Assembly (NCBI GenBank): GCA_028456385.1
Contig: JALNQF010000056.1
Location: 62,001-126,000, forward strand
DNA length: 64,000 bases
DNA from: Ophiosphaerella korrae
Lineage: Eukaryota > Ascomycota > Dothideomycetes > Pleosporales > Phaeosphaeriaceae
Reading direction: 5' to 3'
The translations under genes and the position numbers were made by a program. Below the pieces are notes generated by a model that saw only the letters and a program-made list of their open reading frames with translations, searched no databases and was not told where the DNA came from. Shown piece after piece: positions 14,110 to 26,596 of this stretch. The first letter of the stretch is position 1, and each line of letters opens with the position of its first letter.

Positions 14110-16812
14110 GGTGTTTATTGCCCAGATGGACCACCGGCATGGAGATCGATCTTCAGCTGCCTGGTTTCGAAAGCAGGGGTACTACAAGCAAGGGGAGCGT
14201 TGCATCCGGTGGTCTACTTCCAGCCATATTGAGATTCAAGGGACGAGGCAGGTGAGGCTCCAATCTGCTCATCTTGGCCATTCAAGAGCATCACTGACTA
14301 GGGAGCCGAAGCAGACGCAACAAGACCAATGGATGGAGGCAAGTTCCAGAAACGGTCAGGATTTGGTCTGCTACGGGCCGACTGATTGGCTATGCATTTT
14401 GAAACACGCCTCCCGAAGCAGCATGCGTAGTCATTAACACAAATGTTTTGATATTACTATTGTGGGGTTCGTTTCGAGCACTCTTCCTACTAACCCGTCG
14501 TGGCAGAGGCTGCTGCTTCCTATCGGGCTTTTCCTCTTGTTTGATGCCAAGCTTTCCGCTACTGAGTTTTTCCAGCGGTTAAACAGAGGGTTGGCATCTT
14601 GGCACAGATACGAATTAGCGGAGCCGTGCACTAGTTCCGGCAATCAACGTGAAGCTGCGTGATGCATGATGTGGCGGCGTGTCGGGGGAGTCCTTGGCAC
14701 TTTATTGACGACGCGTTGGCGGAATGCGTGGCGAACGAGCTTACGCCAGGTGAGGGTGGGCTGAGCAGGCGATAATCGTGGTGATAATGTGGCTCTATGT
14801 GCCAAAGCAAGAGCAAACGATGCCGTGGAGAGAGATGAGAAGGAGACAGTGTGGAGTCCAGTCGACGTCAATGCGTCGCCGTGTTCCGAATTTCTTCCTT
14901 GCAGACTCGACTTCCAGAAGCCTCGTGTCCCTCGCGTCCCCCACGCCCCGGCTCGTTATTTCTCATCGTCGAAGTGGCTGACGTGGATGACGCTTCGCCC
15001 GTGGCATGTGCATGCGTCAATGCCCCAAGTCGGTGCATCCACGATGCATCCGCCAAACTAGTATCGGAATGTCCTCATTCCTGGTCACTTAACGAATCGC
15101 CTACATCATGCCATTGCATGCTGCTCTTCTTGCAATCTAACAGCAGCACTGAAAATAGAAAACGAAACTTATTGTACCAGGAATACAATTACACCATCCA
15201 AGGCATGTTAATCAAGCTATAAATCGATGGTTCACGATACCACTCCCACTTCAACCGCAAGCGTGAACGGCACAGCCATGATCTACACAGCGCCGCGGCC
15301 CAACTTCCCTGACCTTGATTACAATTACAACGTAGGACCCACACAAGCAAAACGCTAGACGATCACAGGGCCTTGCAGCACCGTAACCCCGGAGAATTTA
15401 ACAGGCTTCAACTGATCTGGGGTACAGAACGAGACGAATCAATATCTCCACACATATTAAAACTGACCGAATACATCGGTTCTTAAACGGAAGATATCGC
15501 AACAGCCTTTATGTACCCCGGATCTGGGGCGCGTAGCGCCCTTGCATTGCCCAGGCTCTTGGAATCTGTATAAGACGTCTTGTCCAGGCTTGTCCCGCCG
15601 GGTGAAGAAGTCATGGGTGGAAGCCTGCCGTAATGGCCGATTAATCGCAAGGGGGCTGTGAGTAGATCGAGCGTTAGAACTAGGAAGTGCATATGTTCCA
15701 GGTATTAAGGGATTGTTATGATGTTCGGGTGGCGATGAACGATTTTGCAAGCTTGACGAGCGCAACAGGGAGTATTGCGTTGTCAAATCGAACCAGCGGT
15801 TTGTAAGTTCTCTACTTTTCGAAGAAGTAGATGTATCATGCTGAATAGTGACCAGCGTAGAGAAAAAAAAGTTGTTCCGCTAATGGTCTTGTCCTATGTC
15901 CAGACTCTTCAATCCAAAATCACCCTTCTTGAAATCTCACGGCTTTTCGAATCATGAATTCAACCACAGTCATGATTTGAGTGACTCAAATTTCTACAAA
16001 TCACGGCATACCTAATCATACATATCTCAGCTCTCTGGAAAATATTTTGCACTATAAGTTATAGCAGTGTGGGCATTGCCATTGTCACTGATGTGCCAGT
16101 GATGCTGCAGCACCGCCGAAGGCAACTGTTGTGAGGTATGACATTTTTCTAAAACACTATATCTATCATATATCCTGACACTTACTTCAACAGATTGATT
16201 CACTTGCGAATGTGACTAAGTCATTAATGAACTACCACGCTATCAACATGATATGACTTGGACTCGAATTGGTGTCGATGTGTCAAACTCACATTTCCGA
16301 TTACCAATGCCATGAAGAAACGAGACAGCCCACACTTTTCCCGGTTATCGACGATGCTAGGACAATAAGAAATGATCCTCTCGCGATATGTACAACAACG
16401 GCAACTATCATGCTTGCTGAAAGCTGTCCCTGGGATATGTATATGGTGATCACTGTCTGATCTTTTTGTCACACCATCAGCTTTCCCAACAAACTCAGGT
16501 ACCGAAATATCGCTGTATGAGCAAATATCTGTCATGCTTTGATTCTGACAATAAAACAGGTTACACTATAGAGCTTTTATGGTTTTCGAAATCCTCCAGT
16601 CAACTTGACGGTAAAAGGTTGATAAAAATTGCGCTTCGTGTTACAACTTGACTCACTCTTCCAGAACATAAGAATCATAGCCATAAGAAATATTGCATCA
16701 TGCGTCTAGATGGCCCACACCTTATCACCTTGAGCAACCTTTACCCCAAGACAGGACTCACATCAGTTCTTGTCATACTTTGCTGCCATGTTTCGGTAAA
16801 TCATATTTGATG
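14110..16812. other. Intergenic region with only doubtful short ORFs
   Basis: About 2.7 kb. The first part is the xylanase promoter. A 43-codon ATG frame at 15227-15358 (MVHDTTPTSTASVNG and so on, ending AKR) is the only one I would name, with little support: no intron, no known domain, no homologue recognised. 15.9-16.8 kb is AT-rich. No tRNA, rRNA or transposon signature seen. Confidence 0.4.
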
Positions 16813-16820
16813 TATAAAAG
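16813..16820 (+). promoter_or_regulatory. TATA box before the small Cys-rich gene
   Basis: TATAAAAG, about 130 bp upstream of the ATG at 16952. A near-perfect TATA box at this spacing is the main reason to treat the short downstream ORF as a gene. Confidence 0.55.
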
Positions 16821-16951
16821 GCGAGCTTCGTCTTCCAGTTAACACTATCTATTCCCCTGCTTTCGAGAGTACCTTTCTAATTACTCACAACACAACGATA
16901 CCAAAGTTTCAGCGTCCGATTGAGTCCGGCAAATCCCAAATCTCTACCAAA

Positions 16952-17191
16952 ATGTGTCTTCGTAATTCTGTAGTATTTAGCTGTGGCCACGGCTTCCTCA
17001 ATACTATCCGTCCATATACATTATGCGAAGACGCCGATGGACCCCCAATCCCCCGCCAATGTGCTAATGTCGCCCAACATGCAGACCAAAGCGAGTATTT
17101 GTGCATGGATTGCCATGAGAAGCGAGAAAAGAAAATAAAGGAGCTTCGTGAGAAGGGTTGTTATAATGAAGGAATGGAGGTGCATTACTGA
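16952..17191 (+). CDS. Small Cys/His-rich hypothetical protein
   Basis: A 79-aa single-exon frame. It has six Cys residues that could pair as metal ligands, in FSCGH, TLCED, RQCAN and YLCMDC plus Cys at residues 2 and about 70, followed by a highly charged helix (EKREKKIKELREKG). There is no signal peptide, so a secreted effector is unlikely; a small intracellular zinc-binding protein is more likely. Support: TATA box about 130 bp upstream, an ATG in a favourable context (ACCAAAATG), and a Cys pattern too regular for chance. I do not recognise a named family. Confidence 0.6.
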   Translation: MCLRNSVVFSCGHGFLNTIRPYTLCEDADGPPIPRQCANVAQHADQSEYLCMDCHEKREKKIKELREKGCYNEGMEVHY

Positions 17192-17438
17192 GCAAAGTGT
17201 CGATACATTTTGGGAAGGTGTAATTAAGAAGTTGCATGATCCAAAATCTCTAATTATGTTATTCACGACAGTCGTATATATCCAAATCATGATTTCAAAA
17301 AATGAGATTTGGTAAACAAAGTATCATCACTAATAGAGGTTGTCTGAGGCTTCGATTGACATCATTGTCAGATGTGAGGGTAAACCAACTCAATCGTTTC
17401 TTTCAACGCAGGAGGTAAGAACTAGGCACACTCTACAT

Positions 17439-18900
17439 TCAGAGTCGAGCCTCAAGAACAGTATCGCTGTGTGACTGAGACCCATCACCGTAAAGTGGCA
17501 TTGTGCCCGTTGTTGCCCTCAAGGCTTCCTCCATGATGGCCAGCGCAAGGTCTAGTTGCTCTTCTGTAACAGTTATCGGTGGCGCAATACGAAATACTCC
17601 ACCAAACGATGCCATGGTGGCCAACTGAGACCAAAGACCGAGCTCCATCATCTTGTCAGCAACTGCTTTGCCCACGGCTGGTGCGGCTACTTTGGTCTTC
17701 CTATCACCAACAATCTCGCAGCCTGCCATCAAGCCCCGGCCACGGACATCGCCAATGCAACCGTATCTCGCCTGTAGGCGCCTAAGGCCAACTTGAAATC
17801 GTATACCAAGCCGCTTTGAGCGAGCGCATAGGTCATCTCTGATGACGATTTCGAGTACCTTGTCGCCCACTGCTGCCGGAAGAGGATCATTAACATGAGT
17901 GGTGTAGAAGAGGAAGTTGTTTTCCTTTGCATGCTGTGCAATGCGGCTCGTAGTAAGGACCGCGCTTAGTGGCAAACCGTTCCCAAGTGTTTTGCTCAGA
18001 GTCACAATATCCGGAACAACGCCTTCATCTTCAGGGTGATGTGTAAAGGCAAACATATCTCCTGCTCTTCCCAATGCGGTTTGCGCTTCATCAACTATAA
18101 GTAACATACCCCTCTCTTCGCAGTGTGCCTTGAGGGCTTTTAAGTAACCAGGTGCCAATTCAAGCATACCACCGCTTGACAAGATAGGTTCAACAATCAC
18201 CGCTGCTAGCGAACCGCAGGACTGTTTATCTACAAGATCGAATCCATAGTCCAGCTCGGTCTTCCAATCATGCGATCCGTCTGAGTGCCTGAATATGGGA
18301 CGATAAGAATTGGGGGTGGGCAAAGCAAGGTTGCCAATCATATTGGGCCCATAGCCTGAGCGTCCAGCATGGTATTGCGCACCAAGAGATGCACCAGTCA
18401 TGCCGTGCCAGGAGGCGGCTAGCCCCACGATCTCAAACTTTCCGGTAAAGAACTTTGCAAGACGAATAGCCGCCTCATTACTCTCACCACCAGTGCTGAG
18501 GAAGAATGCTTTATCAAGACTTGCTGGGGCTGCACTAGTCAATCGTTTGGCCAGCTTAATGACTGGTGGACTAATCATGCCACTGAAGAGATGATCAAGG
18601 TGTTGTGCATGCTCATTGATGACCTTGACAACTTCGGGATGGCCGTGGCCAAGCAACGTTGACATCTGCCCACTTGTAAACTACACGACGAGATTAGTAC
18701 AAGCATGTCTACAAACATTGCGTTGTCATAGTGCATACATCCATCATTCGATGCCCGGAGGCAGTTTGGATGTATATCCCATTTGCGGATGTGATTATCT
18801 CGGGGTGAAAATCAGTCCCATAAGTAAGCAAGCAATCATCTGCATCGCGTTGAAGCTGTTCAGTGTTGACATCGTCATATGGGAGGCGTTGGAGGGTCAT
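17439..18900 (-). CDS. PLP-dependent class III aminotransferase, 2,2-dialkylglycine decarboxylase-like
   Basis: Fold-type I PLP enzyme. The dialkylglycine decarboxylase subgroup couples decarboxylation of dialkylglycines such as 2-aminoisobutyrate to transamination. Exons 18900-18739 and 18680-17439, 58-bp GT-AG intron, 467 aa. Motifs: cofactor loop FFLSTGGESNEAAIRLAKFF and ASWHGMTGASLG; PLP aspartate VDEAQTALGR; Schiff-base lysine in TLSKTLGNGLPLSAVL; C-terminal RGRGLMAGCEIVG and FRIAPPITVTEEQLDLAL. The length is normal and all key residues are present, so it looks functional. Only 385 bp separates it from a divergently transcribed Zn2Cys6 regulator that is now broken, suggesting a former regulator-enzyme pair. 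True substrate unknown. Confidence 0.85.
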
Positions 18901-19285
18901 GATGGCTGAAGATAAAGAGAAAAAGATAACGAGACCTCAAGCCCCTCCATCATTCTTATACCTTTCAGCATGCTCTTTTCAATATCAAATAGCAGTTTCT
19001 AGATAGTAATTTCTGCCTTTACCGACGGAGAGAACATGGGAAAGAGTAAGGAGGGGGTCTGCGCTAAGGAGATTCCCATTAGTGCAATGAATTGATTGGT
19101 CGACAAAATCCACTATCAAAGTTCCCCGTTCGCTCGTCCTGTAAGGCACAAGTTGATCATCTCAACATGCACTCCGGCTCACCAATTACCTTTTTGTTCA
19201 TTATCAGCGTGGCTGATCTGTCACGTAGCAACTCTCAGGTTGCCATATTTTCGAACGTCGTTGCCCATTGAAATCTGTGAAATAT
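18901..19285. promoter_or_regulatory. Divergent promoter between aminotransferase and Zn2Cys6 regulator
   Basis: 385 bp between two head-to-head start codons. Such spacing is common for a pathway-specific regulator and its target. I do not see an unambiguous paired CGG motif by eye. Confidence 0.4.
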
Positions 19286-19829
19286 ATGCCTTCGCCAACG
19301 TTTGTACCTTTCAGTAGGCCGTAAGTCGAATACAGATGACCAATCTTGTGATTCTTTCACTAACATTACTTTCGGTCTAAGTTATCGTAGCCATAGAGTC
19401 CCGGCATGTGACTATTGTCGCCATTGCAAAGTGCGCTGCGTCCTAGATGTTCCTGGCCAATCATGCAGATTTTGCCGTGAGAGGAGTGTAGCTTGCAACT
19501 ACATGTCTGCAGTTCAAGGATCCGAAAATCACCCACCAGAAGAACAGTAAGCTTCCATCTCATCATGATGTTTTTCAAAGTTAGTGAGATGGTGGGTGAT
19601 GATGTATGCTGTAATAACACGATCTTCGCAAACTGAATTCCTGGTTGATGGTCTAGACAGGCCATTGAAACGGCAAAAGAGAACTCATATGACTACAAGA
19701 GACGTAGAAACCCGCTCTTCTCGTCGTAAACCTGGAGCCACCATGTCCAACTTCCCCGGTGCAAATGCGACTTCCCCAATGGAGTCATCTCTGATTATGA
19801 ATCCTCAAATGGCTGAAGATATTACAATA

Positions 19830-21179
19830 CTGTGCTAGGACAAAAGTTAGGAACGCCAAGCTTAACTCACCGTGCACCTCCAAACTACGTCACCACTTCA
19901 ACCCACCACAACCATGGCTACACCGCGCCGATTTGGACGAGAGATAGATGGAAATGTTCGCAGAAAGCCAAATATAAGTTTAGATAAGCGCAGCAGAATT
20001 GTTAGGATGGTATTAGGTGGTGCAGGGCACTCTGAAGTTGCACGCTAGTTCGACTGTACACACTTAGCTGTAACTAAGATTATGAAAAAATACCGCGAAA
20101 CAGGTAACGTCAAAGATAAACCTCGTAGTGGCCGTCCACCTATACTATCGCTACACTAGAAGAAGCTTATCTATCGCAAGGCTCGTGCCCAGCCAAAGAT
20201 TGAGTACTTAGAGCTCGCTAAAGCTGCTGTAGTTGTAGCAGTAGATAGGACTCCTTCAAAGCCACCTAGCCACAAGACATTGTACCGCTTTATTAAAAGA
20301 CGTGGCCTTACTAAAAATCTATGCAAAAAGCGACCAAAACTCAAGCCTGTCTATGCTCAGAAACGCCGGCAGTTCTGTCGACAGTATCGCTACTTTCAGT
20401 GGCACTCGCGTACACTTAAATTCTCAGATGAGTGCTCTCTTTAGAAGGGCTCTGGCCACAACCGTAAGTGGTGCTTTCGGTTCTCGTGGGAGAAATAGAA
20501 GCCAGAGATGATAACTGAGGTTGACGTCCATGGGCGCCCTGCCTAGATGGTATGGGGATCTATATGGCTGGATGAACGAGGTAGACCGCGCCGCAGTCCA
20601 CTCGTCATTATGGAGAGAGATGAGCGTGCACGACGACGTGGCTACTCAAGCAAAAGTTACATTAAAGCTCTTCGTAGAGGCCTACTGCCTAACTGGCGGC
20701 AGTCTCAGCTTTTCATGCAGGATAATGCGCGCATACACACCTCGCGCGCAACGATGAGATAGATGGCTCAACACCACATCACACCTATAACCTGGCCACC
20801 TTACTCACCTAACCTTAACCCAATTGAGCACCTCTGGTGGCATCTTAAGAAGCTAATGCATAAGCACTACCTACAATATAATAACTCTTCACAAGCTGAA
20901 GAGGAGTGGGAGGGCTTCTGCAGCGCGTTGAAGGAGTGCTGGCGGCGTATACCAGGCACGCTCATACGCAAGCTCATCTTGAGTATGCCGAGGAGGATTC
21001 AAGCTTGTAGGCGCGCGCAAGGCTAGCAGACTAAGTACTAACTTAATTCTATTCAAATGCATCAAAAAAAACCGAGGTTCTATGTAATTTTAGGTGGTGG
21101 GTGGTTGTGAACGATGAGGCGTCGATCTCATGTTGGGTGCGCACGTGCCACGCTGTTCCAAACTTTTGTCCAGTAACTG
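19830..21179 (+). mobile_element. Tc1/mariner-family DNA transposon, degenerate
   Basis: 1,350 bp flanked by TA at 19828-19829 and 21180-21181, the target duplication of this superfamily. Imperfect terminal inverted repeats: the left end reads CTGTGCTA then GGACAAAAGTTAGGAAC; the right end, on the other strand, reads CAGTTACT then GGACAAAAGTTTGGAAC. It encodes a broken DDE transposase on the + strand. It sits inside an exon of the Zn2Cys6 gene, and its removal restores that frame exactly, so both ends are well defined. Confidence 0.9.
19914..21026 (+). pseudogene. Tc1/mariner transposase, multiple stops
   Basis: Reading from ATG at 19914 (MATPRRFGREIDG) gives a helix-turn-helix-like N-terminus with a GRPP hinge motif (KPRSGRPPI), then DDE-domain landmarks: first Asp in KFSDECSL, second in MQDNARIHTS, third acidic residue in PPYSPNLNPIEHLWWHLKK. 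At least seven in-frame stops interrupt it; many are TAG/TAA where CAG/CGA/CAA would be expected, plus at least one apparent frame slip. Ends at 21026. It cannot make an active transposase; mobilisation would need another source of enzyme. Confidence 0.85.
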
Positions 21180-22884
21180 TACTAGAACAATATTTGACCC
21201 ACCAGCCTACAGAAGAACAACTTACGGCCAAGCCTTACCGTACGGTTGCAACAACTTCTGGTAATCCAATAGTTTATCTGGCAGTACCCAGAAAACGCAA
21301 AGGGCTAAAATCGTTTGTTGATCCTGGAAGAACATAACGGGAGATTATAGAACAAATTTTGAGCCCCTTCGCAGCTGAAGTGCGCCAGCTGTACTTTGAT
21401 TTCCTCCATCCCTGCTTTCCAATACTGGATGAACAAACATTCTTGGACCTGTGGCAGAGAGATAATGAACGCATATCGTCAACTCTGGTGTGCGACACAT
21501 ATGCCTCAGCATTACTATTCTGGAAAAGATCTGATGTGCTCCGTCAACACACCACACCGGACCTTAATTTTGTGTGGAATCAAGCTGTTGCCGCTCTACA
21601 AGATGATTTTATGGGGCCAACTATATGCACAGTATATTCGGCTTTGCTTGACATGGGAGTTCCCTAATGCAAATTTATTGATTAGTAGGGTCAAGCTCTT
21701 TTTGGACTTTTGATTAAAACAACACAAACGTCAAACTCTTTATCATGTCTACAGTCTCTCACTGAGCTAATTTGTCATAGGTAGGAAGACCGATCGGGGC
21801 GGTGACCGGAAACGTTGTCAATTCTGGCAGAGTCGTTACACTTGCACAGAGTCTAGGACTGCATCGAGATCCAACACACTGGAAAACAATGGGGACACCA
21901 CATGAGAAAAATGTGCGCATACGTCTTTGGTGGGGTGTAGTGATTCATGACCACTGGTCAAGTATCAGTCACGGCATCCCACCAAGTGTCAACTCTAGTT
22001 ACTATGACGTGCCAATCGTTTCTCAGGATATGTTCATTGCTACTTCGACGCCTGAGTACTTTACCAAATCGATATCGAGCTTTATCGAACTGTGTAAACT
22101 CACACGGATACTAGGCGAAATTCTTCCTCACGTATATTCCCTACGACCGGATCTGGACGAAGTACAGAGGAGCCTTCAAAGTACGGAGTATAAGCTAGAA
22201 GAATGGCTTGCGGCTTTGCCAACATATTTATCATCTGGTCATTCCACAGCCACTGCCAAAGTGAATGGATCCAGCAATCTCTGGTTCTCATACCTTTCTG
22301 TTAAGCTACTAATATGTCGTCTATCGTTCAAAACAATACTAGACGAGGCCAAATCTCCATCTGAAGCCCGTCAACATCGGCTCTCTATACTTAGGGAAGC
22401 GTCCTGCGAAGTCGTTAGCTTCGTCACCTCGCTAGATGATGCTCACTTGCGGGAGTTCTGGCTTCCATATACGTCTTATCTTCTAGTCACAGTTGCCACA
22501 ATTCTTCTCAGATGCACGATTGAGGGTGGCGATATTGCAACAAAGAAATACTGTGTTACAAAATTAGTACACTTCCGAGACCGGCTTCAAAGAGCTAGTG
22601 ATGAGTCTGATTGGGATTTGGCAGACGTCTGCTTGGAGAGATGCCGCGAGCCGATTCAAAAAATCGCGGATATCTTGAAAGTGCTTCCTGGAGGTTCTCC
22701 AGAAGACTTTCCAGGTGGTGTTGCTGCGAACACACCTGGCGGAAGACCCCATGAGATGAACGAAATTGTTCCTATTGAAGATCTCGATTTCCTTGCAGAT
22801 ATCTTCCTATGGGAAGGCTCGCTCGATCACCCTTTGGACACCCTCTGGAGTACACTTGACGAATCATTAGTGGGACATATCTGA

Positions 22885-23282
22885 GTGGTCAGCTCTAATT
22901 CGCCAACTTCACCAAAATATGGCGTTGTTATAGAAACTTCTGGCCTCGCTGTATGCTTTCGATAATACGGGTCGAAGGTGTGGCAAGATTGCATGGGAGT
23001 CTGGTGGAGGTGCCTAGAATTCCACTTGAGGAGCACTGCTAAAATAATTGAGCATCACTTCTATGATAAAAAATACGGATTTTAGTGAAAGAATATGATA
23101 TTTGTGGTAACAGATAAGTTTATGGAGACTGAGAGGACTTAACAAACGGTACAACTAAATCAAATACGCTGATTTCATATCTCGAGCGACCAGGAAAAGG
23201 CAAAGGATAGGATGAAGAAGGAAATCAATCTAAGAGGATTACACGCCAAATGATTCTATTACTATGGAAAAATTGACCCAAA
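22885..23282. other. Convergent intergenic region
   Basis: About 400 AT-rich bases between the 3' ends of the broken regulator and the TYW4 gene. Nothing recognisable. Confidence 0.5.
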
Positions 23283-26200
23283 CTATTTCTCCCGTTTATC
23301 TTTCTTCTCATCCTTCCCAAGCCCATCCGCCTTGTCCTGTATCTCACTGGCCAACCTATCCAGGTAAAACCTCGCAAGATCCGGAGGTACATCTCGAAAC
23401 GCCCTCAATATCTTCTCTACATCTCTCCTCCCATTCTCATAGGCCTGCAAATCGCGATTCCCATACACGTCTTTGCCTGCCGCATAGCCCTTGTCGAGAT
23501 TCCTCCAGAACAAGTTCACCGCGACACTGACACCCTCTTCTGGAGTAGCAGTGTGGCTCCACATTGGCGGGATAAAGAGGATGTCGCCAGGCTTAAGGGA
23601 TGCGGTGCATGGGTGAGTGAGTCTCAGCTTGGGGTCCTGAGAGGCTAGCACATCGGCGTTGGATGACGAACCTCCTGGAGGAAAGTCGAGGCATTTGACG
23701 TCGGATGGGGGGTATAGACGGAGCGTCTTTGTGCCTCGTATCTGGCATAGAATATTTGAGAGGACGTCGTAATGGAGCCATAGGGAAACTGGGCCTGATA
23801 TGCGGAGCGGTGAACTGTGGAGATTAGAGGTGACTACGTCGAAGATTTCAGGTATCTTGAAATCGGCTGCGATGTTTGGAAAATCTTCCTCAAGTTTTGT
23901 AGGCAGTGTCTTTGGTTGGCTTGACGATACTGCGCGTAGGTATGATTTCGAGCCTTGAGCAATGTCGTCTAAAAACTTTGATGCGGGTCTCTTGATGTAT
24001 CCAAAGTTCTTATCTCGAAATGTCATACGGTTTGATGAGCACTCATGCACAACAAGCTCTCGCTCGGGACCTATCTTTTCTTTGAGATAGTCAATTGTCC
24101 AAAGTTCTGTGCATTCACCAATGTCTATGCCTTCAATGACAACTGGCTTGGAGGAAGCAACCAGCTGGGAGAATTCCTCAGCTGTTTGCAAACGTACGTG
24201 AGGTACTTCGACGGCCCGAAAGCGGCTCGCACTCTGTGTCTTTCCAGACCGCCTTTTTTGGGAGGCGCCTAATTTCTTGACCGATGATGTACAGTCGACC
24301 TGAGGCGGTACCCTATTCCACAGCCTCCCCCCTTGCATATCAGAAATTGTCAGACGCAAGTAGCCTTCATTCCAAAAACTGCCCATGGAGAAACACACAG
24401 CCCCTCCCCCGGCAATAATGACTTCGCCTGCCGAGACTGAGACAACAGCCATCCCTACGAGAAGTGGTTGTATTGCAGGGAGCTGCATGGCAACATGGCA
24501 GACATGGATCTCCGTGTTACTCTTTGTAAACAGTAGAAAGTCATCCGATAAGGTGTGGATCCCGTTCTTTGAAACACCCCCAATCAGTAAGAGCGAGTCT
24601 TTCCAGGGCACTAAGCTTGCGCCTATCCGTGAATAGGTAGGGCTTGGAATTTTACCACCAATTTCGTTGGTGCGGTCCTTAAAAATGAGGCGCAACATTG
24701 GTGTGGCTGACATTGTCCACTCCCAAACGTCCTCAAGAACTGTGCCACTTTCACACATCCCTCCGATAAGCAACCCCGAATTGCCACCAGGGCTCATCGT
24801 GGAAATCGTGGCACCGAATCTTGCTGATGGATACGGTCCGTCATCATTGATAGGTATGCCGCGCCAGCCGTTGGTGGCTGTCCACAGGGCCCAGCCACCC
24901 AGAGCTGTGCCGTCACTAGCTTTGCCCCCGAAAACCAAGACACCGCTACTGACCTCTGGATCGTCACACTGAAACTCCACGGCTACCGCGCAATGCCTAT
25001 AGCGAGCGGTAACCAAGTTTTGCGTTTTGGTCCACACTCCATCCAGTACAACCCAGCAGTCGTCGAAAGCCTGGTTTGGGGATCCGCGGCCTCCGACCAG
25101 TAATGCCTCTCCTTTGCTAATAGATGTAACTGTATGACACATGCGTGCAGAGGGTGCCGGGTGCAAGCGAGGCTCAATCTTGAGTGGTTGATCCTCCCGA
25201 CTCAGTGACTCCACAGTGGAAAGACGGCTTTGCTGCCCCTGACCCCCGTAAATCGCGAGATGATCCTCATGCAGCCTAAAAACGGCAGCGAAACGTCGTG
25301 GCGTCAAGGGGTTATCTGAAGAGCCTATGAAATGATGTAAATGCAAATTTTCTACATCTTTACTTTCCAGGCTGATTGCTGTGTTGATTGCATTAACTTT
25401 TGGTGTCTCACTTCGCTTCCTTGAGCCCGCATTGGATGCCACCAGTAGGAAGTAGTGACCACAGAATAGTGCAAACTCTTCCCACTCATCGAATGGCTCA
25501 ACAGTATCGAGTCTCCGTCGGAGGGAGGGTGGAGTGAATTTATCATCTGACCATAAGTCCCACAAATTGCGAGCAATATCTAACTTTAACCAGCCAGAGT
25601 CTAGAAACCGGGATGAATGTTGGTCGAGCGGCAAATATCGTTCAATGGCATGAATAGAGGCCTGCAGTTTCCTAAAATGGGCGAGCATGGTCTTTGCAAA
25701 GGGGTGGTCTGGTCCTTGTGGTAGGTATTGTTCCAAAATACAGAAGCGAGCTATTGAAGTGAGTACACGTTTCAATACAGGAACACGATATTTGGCCTAC
25801 CATCCTCAAGGGTACTCGCCCATCGAATCAATGCATCCGAGTCCGCCACAGGCATATATGTCGCCGACACTTCGGCCACGAAGAGGACCGATGATGATGA
25901 TATGCCCAACTCAGACTGTAACGTGCTTTCGAGGACACCAAGGTCTCTTAGATCACAGCCTATTGCCACGTACTGGTGGCTGCGAAGGTAGACCGGTGGC
26001 TTGGAGGCGCGTAAAGCTGTGCCAAGAAGTGCATCTCGCAGGAGGCCATTGGTGAGCATGCAGTCTCTCTTTCGTTCAATCAACTGTGGATAATCTACGT
26101 CTACAAAAGTTGCGTATTTGGTAAGAGATGGATAGCGATGCCAGAACTGAAAAGGGAGAGGGTCGCTAGCGAGAACTTAGCAATAGGTGCAAAGTCTCAC

Positions 26201-26596
26201 GACGCAAAGTTTACTCACTATCCACATCCTAGATTCACAATGACCTTTGGTTTTTCGTTCTCCTTGTCTTCAAGAAAGTGATGGACTACTTGCTCTATTG
26301 CATGCATTCGAAGCCAATACCCACGATTGATTAAGGGATTGCGACGAACGAATTTGGGTGCAAATGGTTCGTAGTAGTCTGGTTCATTGCTGAGATACAG
26401 CTTGGCCACACTCCTCTTAGAGACGATGCTGCTGTCATTGGTCTATTGCTGGCATTAGTTGAGTGCTGATGGGTCACTATGCTCGGTTGTCGTTGGCAGT
26501 GCTTCTCACGTTCATGACATCGTCGTCCCTTTTCGCTTTTTTCGAGCGTGAATTTCGTTTTTGATTTTGGTTTGCACTGGAATCTTTAGACGCCAT
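23283..26596 (-). CDS. PPM2: tRNA wybutosine-synthesising protein 4 (TYW4/Ppm2): methyltransferase, Kelch and JmjC domains
   Basis: Catalyses the last steps (methylation and methoxycarbonylation) of wybutosine formation at G37 of tRNA-Phe. Exons 26596-26510, 26442-26219, 26165-25801 and 25750-23283 (introns 67, 53 and 50 bp), 1,047 aa. The N-terminal about 330 aa are a leucine-carboxyl-methyltransferase-like domain (TNDSSIVSKRSVAKLYL; SAM loop VIVNLGCGYDPLPFQ across intron 2; ARFCILEQYLPQG across intron 3). A Kelch-like propeller fills about 400-700 (HAVFRLHEDHL-type and LVFGGKASDGTA, LLIGGMCESGTV). The C-terminal JmjC domain has LWLHYDVLSNILCQIRGTKT and FIPPMWSHTATP. The start is the ATG of MASKDSS; an upstream open stretch reaches 26716 but has no ATG. 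No break seen. Confidence 0.92.

Larger units (their letters stand above)
19286..22884 (+). pseudogene. Zn2Cys6 transcription factor disrupted by a Tc1/mariner insertion
   Basis: Fungal binuclear-cluster regulator. Exon 1 is 19286-19320 (MPSPTFVPFSR), intron 70 bp, exon 2 19391-19546 with the zinc cluster in ACDYCRHCKVRC and CRFCRERSVAC (CX2CX6CX8CX2CX6C), intron 114 bp, then exon 3 from 19661. Exon 3 is split by the element at 19830-21179; deleting it with one TA joins ATA to CTA GAA in frame. The fungal transcription-factor middle domain follows (FLHPCFPILDEQTFLDLW; GRVVTLAQSLGLHRDPTHWK) to the stop at 22884. Further lesions: in-frame TAA at 21335-21337 (CAA to TAA fits), and no GT donor in the needed phase near 21657 for the last intron (acceptor about 21784). 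Non-functional as it stands. Confidence 0.85.
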
